Shown here piece after piece: positions 17,212 through 27,079 of a DNA stretch of 64,000 nt (position 1 is its first letter; each line of letters begins with the position of its first letter). Under the pieces are notes generated by a model. That model ran no database searches, was not told the DNA's origin, and saw only the letters and a program-made list of their open reading frames with translations. Position numbers and translations under genes: made by a program. The stretch is from Sporosarcina obsidiansis (GTDB taxonomy: Bacteria; Bacillota; Bacilli; Bacillales_A; Planococcaceae): the NCBI RefSeq assembly GCF_009651005.1, contig NZ_WHVW01000002.1:248001-312000 (forward strand). Direction: 5' to 3'.

Positions 17212-17546
17212 AAAAACAGTGAGCTGTCCTGAAAGTGAAATATCTTTCTTTGTCCGTTTTCTATAGTATTGCATAGAAAAGATAGGCAAATCGCCAAAGT
17301 TGTATCGCACCGATCGGTTTCTATGAGCGGTTGAGCAGGAGTTATGATCGCGTATGTGGTTTCTATGAGCGGTTGGGTGAGATTTCCGACCGAGCATTAC
17401 GTACCACACAACCAGCCAAACGAGTTGTTCACCGCATATTTCACTTTCTTAAAAACAGCCTAGGATGAACAGAAATTTACCTATCCATACAAAAATAAGA
17501 GCCGCCCAAAAAGTCAGGTGAAAACGACTTTTCGGACAGGCTCCTG
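17212..17546. repeat. Hairpin-bounded intergenic repeat element, copy A
   Basis: A non-coding element whose ends are both terminator-like hairpins. The left end has CTGTCCTGAAAGTGAA (17224-17239). The right end has GGTGAAAACGACTTTTCGGA (17517-17536). Read on the minus strand, the whole element matches copy B at 51761-52066 in order: end hairpin, gTTTGGCT, TACGTAATGCTCGGT (17389-17403 here), CAACTTTGGCG (17292-17302 here), other end hairpin. Inside are two exact copies of GGTTTCTATGAGCGGTTG (17316-17333 and 17358-17375), 42 bp apart. It fills the gap between the cysteine hydrolase and glcB. Confidence 0.75.
17500..17544 (-). terminator. Terminator of glcB (end module of repeat copy A)
   Basis: On the minus strand GAGCCTGTCCGAAAAGTC pairs imperfectly with GACTTTTTGGGCGGCTC, followed by TTATTTTT. 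Confidence 0.75.
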
Positions 17547-17552
17547 TAACTG

Positions 17553-19745
17553 TTATGATTGTTGTACTGTGGCTTTTTGTCTAGCCTTTGCTTTCGCTTC
17601 GATTCGGCGAGCGTGCAAGATTGGTTCTGTGTAGCCGCTTGGCTGTTCAGCACCTTTAAATACTAGATCGCAAGCTGCTTGGAAAGCTACGGAATCGGCA
17701 TAATTTGGAGCCATAGGTTGATAAAGTTCATCACCAGCATTTTGCTCGTCAACGACTTTCGCCATGCGCTCCATTGTTTCTTGAACTTGCTCTTTCGAAC
17801 AAATGCCATGACGCAACCAGTTTGCGATATGTTGACTGGAAATTCGAAGCGTTGCTCGGTCTTCCATCAAGCCCACATCATTGATATCTGGAACTTTAGA
17901 ACAACCAACACCTTGGTCGATCCAACGTACAACATAACCAAGGATCCCTTGAGCATTGTTATCCAGTTCTGACTGAATTTCTTCAGCAGGCCAGTCTGTA
18001 TTCGGAGCCAATGGAATATCGAGGATGCCATCTTGATAATCAATGGAGCTATCGACATTTGCTTGGACATCTTTTACGTTGATCTCGTGATAATGTAATG
18101 CGTGCAATGTAGCAGCCGTTGGAGATGGTACCCACGCTGTACTTGCACCCGCTTTCGGATGAGCAATTTTTTGTTCAAGCATTGCAGCCATCATATCCGG
18201 CATGGCCCACATTCCTTTACCAATTTGAGCGTGTCCTGGAAGACCTGCTTTGATACCAACAGCTACGTTGGAAGCTTCATAGGAAGCAAGCCACTTGGAA
18301 GCTTTCATATCATTTTTACGAATAACAGGTCCTGCTTCCATAGATGTATGGATTTCATCGCCTGTACGATCAAGGAAGCCAGTATTGATGAAGGCAATAC
18401 GCTCTTTCACCGCATGAATAGCAGGCTTCAAGTTCAATGACATTCGCCGCTCTTCATCCATCAACCCAATTTTTATCGTATTGCGTTCCAAACGTAATAG
18501 ATCCTCAATACGATCGAATAATTTATTCGCAAATGCCGCTTCTTCGGAACCATGCATCTTCGGTTTTACGATGTAGATGGAGCCATGCCTGGAGTTCTTG
18601 AACTCTGTATCGCTCTTCAGATTGTGTGTAGCAATCAATGATGTCACGACACCATCTAAAATTCCTTCAGGTACTTCATTTCCACTTTCATCTAAAATCG
18701 CATTATTTGTCATCAAGTGACCTACGTTACGAACGAACATTAATGAACGGCCGTGTAATGTTAATTCGCTACCATCTGGCGTTTTATAGGTACGGTCAGG
18801 ATTCATTCTTCTCGTTACGGTTTTGCTTCCCCGTTTGAAAGAAGCTTCAAGATCACCTTTCATTAGACCTAGCCAGTTGCGATATACGCCTACTTTATCT
18901 TCTGCATCTACAGCTGCAATGGAATCTTCACAGTCCATCAAAGTAGAGAGTGCCGCTTCTAAAATCAAGTCTTTAACACCAGCTGCATCGTCTTTTCCAA
19001 TCGGATGGTTACGGTCGATCGCAATTTCGATATGCAATCCGTTATTTGTCAATAATACAGCGGACGGTTCGTCTTCTGCGCCATTGTAACCTGCCAGCTG
19101 AGTAGCATCCTTTAGACCTGTCTTGTTTCCATTCTGAAGAGTGACTTCCAACTCTTCATTTACGACTGCATAGCCAATAGCTTCTGCATGAGAGCCTTCT
19201 GCCAAAGGTGCTGCTTGATCTAGCAAGTTTTTCGCAAAGTCGATAACCTTTTGTCCACGGATTGGGTTGTAACTTACTCCAGCTTCCGCTCCGTCCTCGT
19301 CACTGATGACATCTGTTCCATATAGTGCATCATAGAGGCTTCCCCATCTTGCATTGGCCGCGTTCAATGCATAACGTGCATTATCCACAGGTACTACGAG
19401 TTGGGAGCCTGCTTGAATCGCAATTTCATCATCCACATTAGAGGTCGTCACTTGGAAATCATCCACTTGCGGTTCCAAATAGCCAATTTCTTTCAAGAAC
19501 TCTTTATATGAGTTGGGATCTGTATTTCCATTGTTTTTTTGATGCCATTTATTAATTGCTTTTTGCAATTCGTCTCGTTTTTCTAATAGCGCTTTGTTTT
19601 CAGGAGCAAGTTCATGAATGAGCGAATCAAAGTCTGTCCAAAATTGATCTTTTTGGATATCTAAGCCTGTTAGAACTTCCTCATTAACGAAGTTATAAAG
19701 TTCTTTTGCGACCTGCAATTTTCCTACTTTTTCATAGTTTGTCAT
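17553..19745 (-). CDS. glcB: Malate synthase G
   Basis: A 730-residue monomeric malate synthase G, condensing glyoxylate with acetyl-CoA to malate. The N-terminal clasp, TIM barrel and C-terminal plug are all present. Recognisable blocks are [20 protein letters not shown] near residue 120, [15 protein letters not shown] (about 272; Mg and glyoxylate binding), [15 protein letters not shown] (about 388), [20 protein letters not shown] (about 454), [20 protein letters not shown] and the catalytic Asp region near [18 protein letters not shown]. Length matches the family (about 725). It lets the cell use glycolate, glyoxylate or two-carbon sources. AAGGGGTGG precedes the ATG; no isocitrate lyase is nearby. 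Confidence 0.95.
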   Translation of the reverse strand: MTNYEKVGKLQVAKELYNFVNEEVLTGLDIQKDQFWTDFDSLIHELAPENKALLEKRDELQKAINKWHQKNNGNTDPNSYKEFLKEIGYLEPQVDDFQVTTSNVDDEIAIQAGSQLVVPVDNARYALNAANARWGSLYDALYGTDVISDEDGAEAGVSYNPIRGQKVIDFAKNLLDQAAPLAEGSHAEAIGYAVVNEELEVTLQNGNKTGLKDATQLAGYNGAEDEPSAVLLTNNGLHIEIAIDRNHPIGKDDAAGVKDLILEAALSTLMDCEDSIAAVDAEDKVGVYRNWLGLMKGDLEASFKRGSKTVTRRMNPDRTYKTPDGSELTLHGRSLMFVRNVGHLMTNNAILDESGNEVPEGILDGVVTSLIATHNLKSDTEFKNSRHGSIYIVKPKMHGSEEAAFANKLFDRIEDLLRLERNTIKIGLMDEERRMSLNLKPAIHAVKERIAFINTGFLDRTGDEIHTSMEAGPVIRKNDMKASKWLASYEASNVAVGIKAGLPGHAQIGKGMWAMPDMMAAMLEQKIAHPKAGASTAWVPSPTAATLHALHYHEINVKDVQANVDSSIDYQDGILDIPLAPNTDWPAEEIQSELDNNAQGILGYVVRWIDQGVGCSKVPDINDVGLMEDRATLRISSQHIANWLRHGICSKEQVQETMERMAKVVDEQNAGDELYQPMAPNYADSVAFQAACDLVFKGAEQPSGYTEPILHARRIEAKAKARQKATVQQS

Positions 19746-19910
19746 AAAATAAAGCCACCCCTTAATAATTTTTGCGCTACTCTGTTGTATAACATGCAGC
19801 GACGAACACGGTTCTCCGTCATTTGATCATAGGTGCCCCCACAGCCAATAATCAATATTTAGGCGCATGAATGCCGATTTATGTCCTAATTTGAAGTCGT
19901 GTTAGTACAT

Positions 19911-19939
19911 ATCATACCTAAACTCTATAAAACTTTCAA
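19911..19939 (-). promoter_or_regulatory. SigmaA promoter of glcB (in the 19746-20061 gap)
   Basis: On the minus strand TTGAAA, exact 17-base spacer, TATGAT; start near 19904 gives a leader of about 160 bases before malate synthase. The rest of this 316-bp gap shows no gene, and I see no clear terminator for the sulfate operon that ends at 20062. Confidence 0.6.
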
Positions 19940-20061
19940 CTGAATTGTAAAAATTTTCACACCATCTTATTTATAGAATTAAATTCTCTTGTCTTACAGT
20001 TATATAACAGAGGGTGAATAAACAGAACTTCATTCTCATAAAGGAATTCTACCAAGTGTCA

Positions 20062-21123
20062 TCAGATACTATAATCGTCTGGAGTGAAGACGTGCAGCTG
20101 ATTCGGTTTGATGTAAACCAATTCCTTTTTCTGCAGTTGCAGTTCATTGAATTGCTCTCTTGATAATTCGGCTTCTAGATATTCGTCGCTGTCCTGCCGT
20201 TTCAGTTCGATTTTGACGGATTTCCCGAAAGCTTGGATATACGTGATCCAGGCAGGTACCGAATCCTTTACCGTCAAATCTCTTGTAATCAAGAGGTCAT
20301 GAGGACGCACAAAACCTACCGCCGCTTCACTTTGCCTTTCCAGATCCCCACTGATTTCCCATTCACACAACCCTTGGTGCAACTTCCCTCTCTCCAAGCG
20401 TCCTTTAAATAAGTTGACATCACCCAAAAAATTATAGACAAATGGACTGTTCGGATGATGGTACACTTCATCCGGTGTTCCTTCCTGTACAACGACACCT
20501 TCATTCAGTACGACAATACGATCTGCTACGTCCAATGCTTCTTCCTGATCATGTGTGACAAAAATCGTCGTGACCGACACTTCATCATGCAAACGACGCA
20601 GCCACCTTCTCAGCTCTTTTCGTACTTTCGCGTCAAGAGCACCAAATGGCTCATCCAACAATAAAATTTTAGGTTCCACCGCCAGTGTTCTCGCTAACGC
20701 TACACGCTGTCGCTGACCGCCTGAAAGTTGGGATGGATAGCGATCCGCAAACTCCTCTAACCGTACCAACTGCAAAAGCTCCTGTACCTTTTCACGAATT
20801 TTTTGTTTCGGCAGACGTTCCTTTCTTTTCTTCACCTTCAAACCATACGCGACATTTTCAAATACCGTCATATGCTTGAATAGAGCATAATGCTGAAACA
20901 CAAAACCCACTTGCTGGCCATAGTCGTTTGTTGCCTGCTCTTCAAAGTGGATGACTCCTTCATCTGCCGCCTCCAATCCTGCAATTATTCGCAATAGCGA
21001 GGTTTTCCCCGAACCAGAAGGACCTAGCAATGCGACAAGCTCTCCAGACGGTATATCCAAATTAATATGCTTTAATGCTTGATATCTTCCAAAATTTTTA
21101 GATATATCTGTCAACTGAATCAT
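20062..21123 (-). CDS. cysA: Sulfate ABC transporter ATP-binding protein CysA
   Basis: A 353-residue ATPase energising sulfate/thiosulfate import. Walker A is [14 protein letters not shown] (about 31-44), signature [16 protein letters not shown], Walker [17 protein letters not shown], switch His [15 protein letters not shown]-terminal TOBE-like regulatory region lies at about 235-353. The start [14 protein letters not shown] follows TAGGAGAGAG; an in-frame ATG at 21156 would bury that site and overlap cysW heavily. It is the last gene of yezD-sbp-cysT-cysW-cysA, overlapping cysW by 4 bp. Confidence 0.92.
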   Translation of the reverse strand: MIQLTDISKNFGRYQALKHINLDIPSGELVALLGPSGSGKTSLLRIIAGLEAADEGVIHFEEQATNDYGQQVGFVFQHYALFKHMTVFENVAYGLKVKKRKERLPKQKIREKVQELLQLVRLEEFADRYPSQLSGGQRQRVALARTLAVEPKILLLDEPFGALDAKVRKELRRWLRRLHDEVSVTTIFVTHDQEEALDVADRIVVLNEGVVVQEGTPDEVYHHPNSPFVYNFLGDVNLFKGRLERGKLHQGLCEWEISGDLERQSEAAVGFVRPHDLLITRDLTVKDSVPAWITYIQAFGKSVKIELKRQDSDEYLEAELSREQFNELQLQKKELVYIKPNQLHVFTPDDYSI

Positions 21124-21980
21124 ACACTCTCTCCTATCCCATTGTTCATCTTCCATTCAAAAAAATTCTTTAAAATGAGAGTCACAATGGCTGCTACCGA
21201 CATCAAAGATGCCACCGCGAATGAAGCAGTGAATTGATATTCATTGTAAAGAATCTCAATATGTAGTGGCAGAGTATTCGTCAACCCACGAATATGACCT
21301 GACACGACAGAGACGGCTCCAAATTCCCCGATCGCACGTGCATTACATAAAATAATCCCATAAAGTAACCCCCACTTAATATTCGGCAATGTAACATGCA
21401 CAAACGTTTTCCATCCACTAGCACCAAGCAGCACCGAAGCTTCCTCTTCTGATGAGCCTTGTGATTGCATGATCGGAATTAGCTCTCTCGCGACAAAAGG
21501 AAATGTAATGAACATCGTCGCCAAGATAATGCCTGGAACAGCAAAAATAATCTTCATATCGTTTTGAAATAGCCATTCTCCAAATAGTCCTTGACCGCCA
21601 AAAAGTAAAACGAACACTAATCCCGCAATCACAGGAGAGACCGCAAACGGTAAATCAATTAACGTGATCAAAATATTCTTCCCTTTAAAACGGAATTTGG
21701 TAATACTCCACGCAGCTGCCACCCCGAATATCGCATTCAGCGGCACTGTAATAGCCGCAACTAAAATGGTCAATCGAATGGCTGCTAATGCGTCAGGATC
21801 TGAGATGGAAGCTAGATAAACAGCCCACCCCTTATCGAAAGCTTGTGTAAAAATAATAAGCAAAGGAAAGAACAAAAAGAGAACTAGAAAGATAAGTGCA
21901 ATACTGATTAATAAAATTCTAACCCAAAGAGGTTCCGACAATGATACTTTTCTTTGTACAGCCAGGGTCCCGATCGCCAT
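21120..21980 (-). CDS. cysW: Sulfate ABC transporter permease CysW
   Basis: A 286-residue inner-membrane permease with six helices and the permease-ATPase contact loop ([20 protein letters not shown], about 190-209). The C-terminal half [20 protein letters not shown] is typical of CysW. The start [11 protein letters not shown] is set by AAAGGAGGCATTTGC; a longer reading from 22079 would run into cysT. It pairs with CysT as the heterodimeric channel. The stop overlaps the cysA start. Confidence 0.92.
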   Translation of the reverse strand: MAIGTLAVQRKVSLSEPLWVRILLISIALIFLVLFLFFPLLIIFTQAFDKGWAVYLASISDPDALAAIRLTILVAAITVPLNAIFGVAAAWSITKFRFKGKNILITLIDLPFAVSPVIAGLVFVLLFGGQGLFGEWLFQNDMKIIFAVPGIILATMFITFPFVARELIPIMQSQGSSEEEASVLLGASGWKTFVHVTLPNIKWGLLYGIILCNARAIGEFGAVSVVSGHIRGLTNTLPLHIEILYNEYQFTASFAVASLMSVAAIVTLILKNFFEWKMNNGIGESV

Positions 21981-21993
21981 GCAAATGCCTCCT

Positions 21994-22827
21994 TTAGTTC
22001 TCCAATATTTTTCTTGAGGTCCACCACTGTAACCCATTAATACACAAAAGGAGGATAAACGAAAGGATAAGCATAACAACCGCTATGGCGGTCGCTCCCG
22101 CATAGTCATATTGCTCCAATTTCGTCATAATGATCAGTGGGGTGATCTCTGTTTTCATTGGCATATTTCCTGCAATGAAAACGACAGAGCCATATTCGCC
22201 GAGCGCCCTGGCAAAGGTTAGCGCAAAGCCTGTAAGCGCTGCTGGCAAAATTTCAGGAAAGATTATTTTTCGGAATGTCTGCAAACGAGACGCGCCCATC
22301 ATATATGACGCTTCCTCCAGTTCCTTTTCCAGACCTTGCAAAACAGGCTGCACCATTCTTACCACGAATGGTAAACCGATAAATACCAATGCAATCGTAA
22401 TACCAATTGGCGTATAGACGATTTTCATTGGGATGAATTGACCAAGCCTTCCTTGTTCTGCATAGAGTGTGGTCAGTGCAATCCCCGCCACCGCTGTCGG
22501 GAGTGCAAACGGTAAATCAATCAGTCCGTCCAAAAGACGACGGAACGGAAAATGATAACGGACGAATACCCAAGCAATGAGAATGCCAAATACCAAATTA
22601 ATGACGGATGCTGTAAAAGCTGTTCCGAAACTCAATCGATAGGAAGCCATGACTCTTTTTTCTGTCACGACTCCCAAAAATTCTCCCCACGATAGGCCCG
22701 AGCTTTTCACGAACACCATCGATAGCGGCAAAAGAACAAGAATACTTAAGTAAAACAATGTAAAGCCCAATGTCAGACCGAAGCCTGGTAAAGATCGATG
22801 TTGTCTCGCTTGCTGAACGCTAGCCAA
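21994..22827 (-). CDS. cysT: Sulfate ABC transporter permease CysT (CysU)
   Basis: A 277-residue permease with six helices. It starts MASVQQARQHRSLPGFGLTL, where the family has a short positive N-tail, and LEEASYMMGASRLQTFRKII is the ATPase-docking loop. TARALGEYGSV-type sequence (FARALGEYGSVVFIAGNMPM) is the CysT signature. TTG start preceded by AGGGGA. It lies 27 bp after sbp and 13 bp before cysW. Confidence 0.92.
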   Translation of the reverse strand: MASVQQARQHRSLPGFGLTLGFTLFYLSILVLLPLSMVFVKSSGLSWGEFLGVVTEKRVMASYRLSFGTAFTASVINLVFGILIAWVFVRYHFPFRRLLDGLIDLPFALPTAVAGIALTTLYAEQGRLGQFIPMKIVYTPIGITIALVFIGLPFVVRMVQPVLQGLEKELEEASYMMGASRLQTFRKIIFPEILPAALTGFALTFARALGEYGSVVFIAGNMPMKTEITPLIIMTKLEQYDYAGATAIAVVMLILSFILLLCINGLQWWTSRKILEN

Positions 22828-22854
22828 TATGTTCCCCTGCTTTCTTCAATGAGT

Positions 22855-23889
22855 TTATGGTGCCTGGACATAGATCTTGTCAAACGTTCCACCATCAGAA
22901 AAATGTTCTTTCTGCGCTTTCTCCCAACCACCGAAATAATCAATCGTCACTAGCTCCATTTCAGGAAATTGGTCACTATACTTTTGTAAAATCTTTTCAT
23001 TTCTCGGGCGATAAAAATGTTTGGCGGCTAATTCTTGACCAATATCTGTATATAAATATTGTAAATATGCTTCCGCCACTTTTTGCGTTCCTTTTTTGGC
23101 CGCAACCTTCTCCACCACTGCAACAGGCGGCTCAGCTAAGATACTGACGGAAGGCGTAATGATTTCAAAGGTATCTTCACCAAACTCTTTCAACGATAGA
23201 AATGCTTCATTCTCCCAAGCAAGCAACACATCTCCAATCTTTCTTTCAACAAAAGTCGTGGTAGCTCCACGTGCACCCGTGTCCAATACTTCGACGTTGC
23301 GATATAAGTCGCCAACATATTGTTTAACTTGCTGTTCATCATCAGAAAACTTCTGCTCGGCATAGATCCATGCCGCCAAATAATTCCATCTTGCACCACC
23401 AGATGTTTTTGGATTGGGCGTTATGACTGATACATCTTTTTTCACCAGATCATCCCAGTCGGTAATGTTTTTCGGATTACCTTTTCTCACCAAAAATACG
23501 ATGGTCGATGTATAAGGCGTTGAATTATGTGCAAGTTTCGACTGCCAATCTGAGGGTAACAGGTCACGATGCTTTGACACTTCATCAATATCTCCCGCCA
23601 ATGCCAAGGTCACAACATCCGCTTCCAATCCATCAATTACCGATCTACCTTGTTTCCCCGACCCCCCATGTGATTGTTGGATAGACACATTTTGTCCTTG
23701 CTCTTCTTTCCAATAGTCAATGAACGACTCATTGAATTCTTCATAAAATTCTCTTGTCGGATCATAGGAAACATTCAATAATGTCAAATCCTTCTCTCCA
23801 TCTGCATTTGCTGAATTCGTTTCTCCTCCGCAACCAGCTAACAATACCAAAGCACTAAGCCATAAAAATACAATACGCTTCTTTTTCAT
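22855..23889 (-). CDS. sbp: Sulfate-binding lipoprotein Sbp
   Basis: A 344-residue extracellular binding protein tethered by lipid: signal peptide with lipobox LLAGC (Cys about residue 20). Sulfate-binding family signatures are [16 protein letters not shown] (about 38-53), [14 protein letters not shown] (sulfate-contact loop), [20 protein letters not shown] and the C-terminal [17 protein letters not shown]. It delivers sulfate to CysTW. AAGGAGAGAGG precedes the ATG. A terminator-like hairpin after yezD and a small palindrome lie between yezD and this gene, so it may have an adjusted or independent expression level. Confidence 0.92.
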   Translation of the reverse strand: MKKKRIVFLWLSALVLLAGCGGETNSANADGEKDLTLLNVSYDPTREFYEEFNESFIDYWKEEQGQNVSIQQSHGGSGKQGRSVIDGLEADVVTLALAGDIDEVSKHRDLLPSDWQSKLAHNSTPYTSTIVFLVRKGNPKNITDWDDLVKKDVSVITPNPKTSGGARWNYLAAWIYAEQKFSDDEQQVKQYVGDLYRNVEVLDTGARGATTTFVERKIGDVLLAWENEAFLSLKEFGEDTFEIITPSVSILAEPPVAVVEKVAAKKGTQKVAEAYLQYLYTDIGQELAAKHFYRPRNEKILQKYSDQFPEMELVTIDYFGGWEKAQKEHFSDGGTFDKIYVQAP

Positions 23890-23908
23890 GTAACCTCTCT
23901 CCTTTTAT

Positions 23909-23925
23909 GTCGAGTACACCTCGAC
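23909..23925. repeat. Palindrome just upstream of sbp
   Basis: GTCGAG-tacac-CTCGAC, a perfect 6-bp-arm inverted repeat 20 bases before the sbp start codon, partly next to its ribosome site. It could be a 5' mRNA stem or an operator. Confidence 0.45.
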
Positions 23926-23961
23926 CATTTTTCTTATAAATTGTTCAGTCAGCCGTAAATG

Positions 23962-24021
23962 AAAAAGAAGGCTGACATGTTTGTATACACCTGCTCTGAG
24001 GTATATCAACATGCAGCCTTC
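23962..24021 (-). terminator. Hairpin between yezD and sbp (partial terminator or processing site)
   Basis: A long imperfect stem on the minus strand: GAAGGCTGCATGTTGATATAC with its near complement around CCTCAGAGCAGG, followed by TTCTTTTTC. The 5' arm begins at the yezD stop codon. Confidence 0.65.
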
Positions 24022-24226
24022 AGTGTGTCTGATCAGCTTGCGTATTTTGTTTACGTGATGTCATCTGAATTTTATTCTCTTCTTTTTGTGATTGGAAACG
24101 AATCTTTTCCAACCGTTCAATCTGTACGATCTGTCCGTTATGGATAACGAGTGTCACCGTACCATAATCCAAATCTTCACATGCTTGTATAATGTGCGGA
24201 ATCCATTTTTCCTGGTTGTCCGTCAT
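24020..24226 (-). CDS. yezD: YezD family small protein (DUF2292)
   Basis: A 68-residue protein. The conserved part is residues 1-45 (IIQACEDLDYGTVTLVIHNG then QIVQIERLEKIRF), the YezD/DUF2292 pattern; the C-terminal tail is polar and not conserved. YezD genes repeatedly sit next to sulfate or cysteine transport genes in Firmicutes and cyanobacteria, as here directly upstream of sbp. Biochemical role unknown, probably in sulfur metabolism. GAGGGAGTG precedes the ATG. It is first gene of the sulfate operon. Confidence 0.8.
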   Translation of the reverse strand: MTDNQEKWIPHIIQACEDLDYGTVTLVIHNGQIVQIERLEKIRFQSQKEENKIQMTSRKQNTQADQTH

Positions 24227-24305
24227 TGCTCACACTCCCTCTTTAAAAAGTTACTTTCGACTTTTATAAGGCTCATAAATCTAAAAATAAAACCTACTAA
24301 ACTAA

Positions 24306-24356
24306 TAAGTTATATAAACTTAAACCTATACTACCCATTGTTTTCACATTTGTCTA
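24306..24356 (-). promoter_or_regulatory. Promoter and candidate operator of the sulfate operon
   Basis: On the minus strand TAGACA, 17-base spacer, TAGTAT (24328-24356). Just after the predicted start lies the inverted repeat TAAGTT-tatat-AACTTA (24306-24322). A sulfur regulator such as CymR would fit here, but I cannot match its consensus with confidence. Confidence 0.4.
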
Positions 24357-24470
24357 GTCCTTTTTAAAATATTTTTATACACATGCTAAATTATTGATCC
24401 TTCTTTAGGACACGGTTGACACCCCATAAACCTTATGATAGTTTTATAGTCAATCATCTGAATTGAATAG

Positions 24471-24590
24471 TTTGAAAATAGGTGAAATGAGCATCTTGTT
24501 CATTTCTTAAAAGGGAATCCTTTTGTTGGAGCGGTCCCGCCACTGTGAAGACGTCTATACGTCCAGCCAGATACCTGCCTATTTTTGTAA
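24471..24590 (+). promoter_or_regulatory. Cobalamin riboswitch aptamer upstream of metE
   Basis: Conserved B12-box order: AATAGGTGAAATGAGC, AAAAGGGAATCC, GGAGCGGTCCCGCCACTGTG and GCCAGATACCTGCC, closing with CCTATTTTTG that pairs with the opening AAAATAGG. TTGACA at 24416 is a likely -35 with a weak -10. An extra stretch 24600-24660 before the terminator probably supplies the regulatory helix. Bound B12 would prevent synthesis of MetE, as expected if a B12-dependent methionine synthase exists. Confidence 0.92.
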
Positions 24591-24677
24591 CGCTTAATCC
24601 TACGGTGAATGGGGAGGTGTTAGATACACGCGGTTTATACTGCATGCTTTTTTAAGTATGCATATTTACACATACGT

Positions 24678-24713
24678 GCATTTCTAACATTTATGTTAGG
24701 AATGCTTTTTTTT
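24678..24713 (+). terminator. Cobalamin riboswitch terminator (metE leader)
   Basis: GCATTtCTAACA-ttta-TGTTAGgAATGC followed by eight T, 30 bases before metE. Confidence 0.88.
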
Positions 24714-24742
24714 ATTGGAACAGCACAAGGAGGAAAAGACAA

Positions 24743-27037
24743 ATGGCAAAAAGCAGTATAGTGGGTTATCCGGTGATCGGAGAAAATCGAGAGTGGAAAC
24801 GGGCATTGGAATCATTTTGGGCGCAAAAAACTACAGAAGAAGAACTTCTTCAAACAACGAAAGAAATTCGTTTAGCTAATCTACAGAAGCAAAAGGAAGC
24901 TGGGCTAGATCAGATTGCAGTGGGAGACTTCACATTATATGACCGTGTGCTTGATACAGCGGTAATGTTCGGGATCATTCCTTCCCGTTACCAATGGACA
25001 GGGGGTCAAGTATCGAACACCACTTATTTTTCGATGGCACGTGGGAACGACGAGGCTGTCGCTTCCGAAATGACAAAATGGTTCAATACGAACTATCACT
25101 ACATCGTTCCAGAATATGAAGGGCAACGTTTTCAACTAACAGAAAACAAACCACTCCTTGCGTACCGTGAAGCAAAGAAAGAACTTGGCATAGAAGGGAA
25201 ACCTGTTCTTCTCGGTCCTTATACGTTACTAAAATTATCAAAAGGATATGAAGACAAAGATGTACCATCCATCATCCTACAACTGATTCCTTTATATCAA
25301 AAAGTATTGCAAGAACTACAGGAAGAAGGCGTACAGTGGGTACAAATCGATGAACCAATTCTCTGTACTTCCATTACATCAAATGAAATGAAAACGGTGA
25401 CGGAAATTTATTCGCAGTTGACAAAAGATGTTGATGGCCTGAATATTTTATTGCAAACCTACTTTGATTCAGTTGAACACTTTGAAGAAACCATTGCCTT
25501 GCCAGTAGCAGGTATTGGACTAGATTTTGTGCATGGTGGCACCAAGAACTTGGAGAATCTCCAGACACACGGATTCCCACAAGAGAAGATATTAGCTGCA
25601 GGGATCGTAGACGGACGTAATATTTGGCGATCCGATTTACATGCTAAATTGTCCTTGTTGGAAACGATTCAACAACAGGTCAAGCTTGAAAATCTATGGA
25701 TTCAGCCTTCTTGCAGTCTGCTTCATGTACCAGTTACCATTCGGTCAGAACAGAAACTAGATTCCACAATTTCAAATGCATTGGCGTTTGCTGATGAAAA
25801 GATAAAAGAAATTCATGTACTACAAACAGCATTGCAATCAGGTAAAGTAAGCGTTGTTACGGAATTTGAACAAAGCGAAGCTGCCCTAACAGCTTTCAAT
25901 AAATTGCCTGCTCGTAATCGCCAAGAAATACGTGAAGCGACATCTGGCAGCATTTTGTCAGATAGTAAACGAAATCTTCCATTTGCTGACCGGAAAATAA
26001 AGCAGCAGGAAAAATTTCAGTTACCTTTGCTACCAACAACAACAATCGGTAGTTTCCCACAAACTCCTGAAGTACGAAGAACACGTACAAAATGGAGAAA
26101 AGGAGAGATTACGGATCAGCAGTATAAGGACTTTGTCAATGCAGAAATCAAAGAATGGATTGATATTCAAGAAGAGCTTGGACTCGATGTATTAGTTCAT
26201 GGAGAATTCGAGCGGACGGATATGGTTGAATATTTCGGCGAGAAGCTGGATGGCTTTGTCTTCACCGAGAAGGCTTGGGTACAGTCTTACGGTTCCCGTT
26301 GCGTGAAGCCGCCAATCATTTATGGGGATGTCGCATTTACGAAGCCGATGACTGTGGAAGAATCGGTATATGCGAAATCTCTGACAAACCATGAAGTAAA
26401 AGGAATGCTCACAGGTCCGGTAACGATTTTAAATTGGTCATTTGTTCGAGATGATCTGTCTAGAGATGAAGTGACGAATCAAATTGCACTTGCATTACGT
26501 AAGGAAATTGAGTCGTTGGAAGCGGCAGGCATCCATATGATTCAAGTGGATGAGCCAGCGCTACGCGAAGGGCTTCCATTGAAGAAATCCGAATGGAAGC
26601 ATTATCTTGACTGGGCAGTAAATGCATTCCGTGTGGCTACTGCTTCAGTTGAAGATACAACGCAAATCCATACACATATGTGCTATTGTGATTTCAATCA
26701 CTTCATTGAAGCAATTAGTGCATTAGATGCAGATGTCATTTCTATTGAAACATCACGCAGTCATGGTGATTTGGTGGAATCGTTCAATGACTATCATTAC
26801 GATAAAGGAATCGGGCTGGGTGTGTATGATATCCATAGTCCTCGCGTCCCAGCAGTGGAAGAAATGACGGAAATCATAAATAAAGGATTGGAAGTGCTAG
26901 ATCCTGCTCAATTCTGGATCAATCCAGATTGCGGCTTAAAAACAAGAAAGCGCAAAGAAACAGTTGCAGCTTTAAAGCATATGGTCATCGCTACTGAACA
27001 AGCACGTGAACGTTTAGGTGCATCGGCAGTGAAATAA
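24743..27037 (+). CDS. metE: Cobalamin-independent methionine synthase MetE
   Basis: A 764-residue zinc enzyme transferring the methyl of 5-methyl-THF-triglutamate to homocysteine. The N-terminal half binds folate (VGYPVIGENREWKRALESFW). The C-terminal catalytic barrel starts near PLLPTTTIGSFPQT (about 430). Zinc ligands lie in IHTHMCYCDFN (His/Cys) and NPDCGLKTRK (Cys about 730). AAGGAGG precedes the ATG. Control is by the cobalamin riboswitch. It completes the methionine branch started by MetA; the cobT gene at 42.8 kb shows that the organism handles cobamides. Confidence 0.96.
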   Translation: MAKSSIVGYPVIGENREWKRALESFWAQKTTEEELLQTTKEIRLANLQKQKEAGLDQIAVGDFTLYDRVLDTAVMFGIIPSRYQWTGGQVSNTTYFSMARGNDEAVASEMTKWFNTNYHYIVPEYEGQRFQLTENKPLLAYREAKKELGIEGKPVLLGPYTLLKLSKGYEDKDVPSIILQLIPLYQKVLQELQEEGVQWVQIDEPILCTSITSNEMKTVTEIYSQLTKDVDGLNILLQTYFDSVEHFEETIALPVAGIGLDFVHGGTKNLENLQTHGFPQEKILAAGIVDGRNIWRSDLHAKLSLLETIQQQVKLENLWIQPSCSLLHVPVTIRSEQKLDSTISNALAFADEKIKEIHVLQTALQSGKVSVVTEFEQSEAALTAFNKLPARNRQEIREATSGSILSDSKRNLPFADRKIKQQEKFQLPLLPTTTIGSFPQTPEVRRTRTKWRKGEITDQQYKDFVNAEIKEWIDIQEELGLDVLVHGEFERTDMVEYFGEKLDGFVFTEKAWVQSYGSRCVKPPIIYGDVAFTKPMTVEESVYAKSLTNHEVKGMLTGPVTILNWSFVRDDLSRDEVTNQIALALRKEIESLEAAGIHMIQVDEPALREGLPLKKSEWKHYLDWAVNAFRVATASVEDTTQIHTHMCYCDFNHFIEAISALDADVISIETSRSHGDLVESFNDYHYDKGIGLGVYDIHSPRVPAVEEMTEIINKGLEVLDPAQFWINPDCGLKTRKRKETVAALKHMVIATEQARERLGASAVK

Positions 27038-27041
27038 AAAT

Positions 27042-27076
27042 AGAGCAGATCCAGTTTTCTTGGATCTGCTCTTTTC
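27042..27076. terminator. Bidirectional terminator after metE
   Basis: AGAGCAGATCCA-gttttct-TGGATCTGCTCTTTT, between convergent genes. Confidence 0.9.
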
Positions 27077-27079
27077 ATT

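Noticed and set aside
17316..17375. Possible CRISPR array
   Set aside because: Only two 18-bp repeats, no further spacers, no cas genes, and the unit belongs to the repeat element.
17167..17409. Minus-strand ORF of 80 codons
   Set aside because: It sits in repeat copy A and translates the duplicated 18-bp word; no ribosome site or homology.
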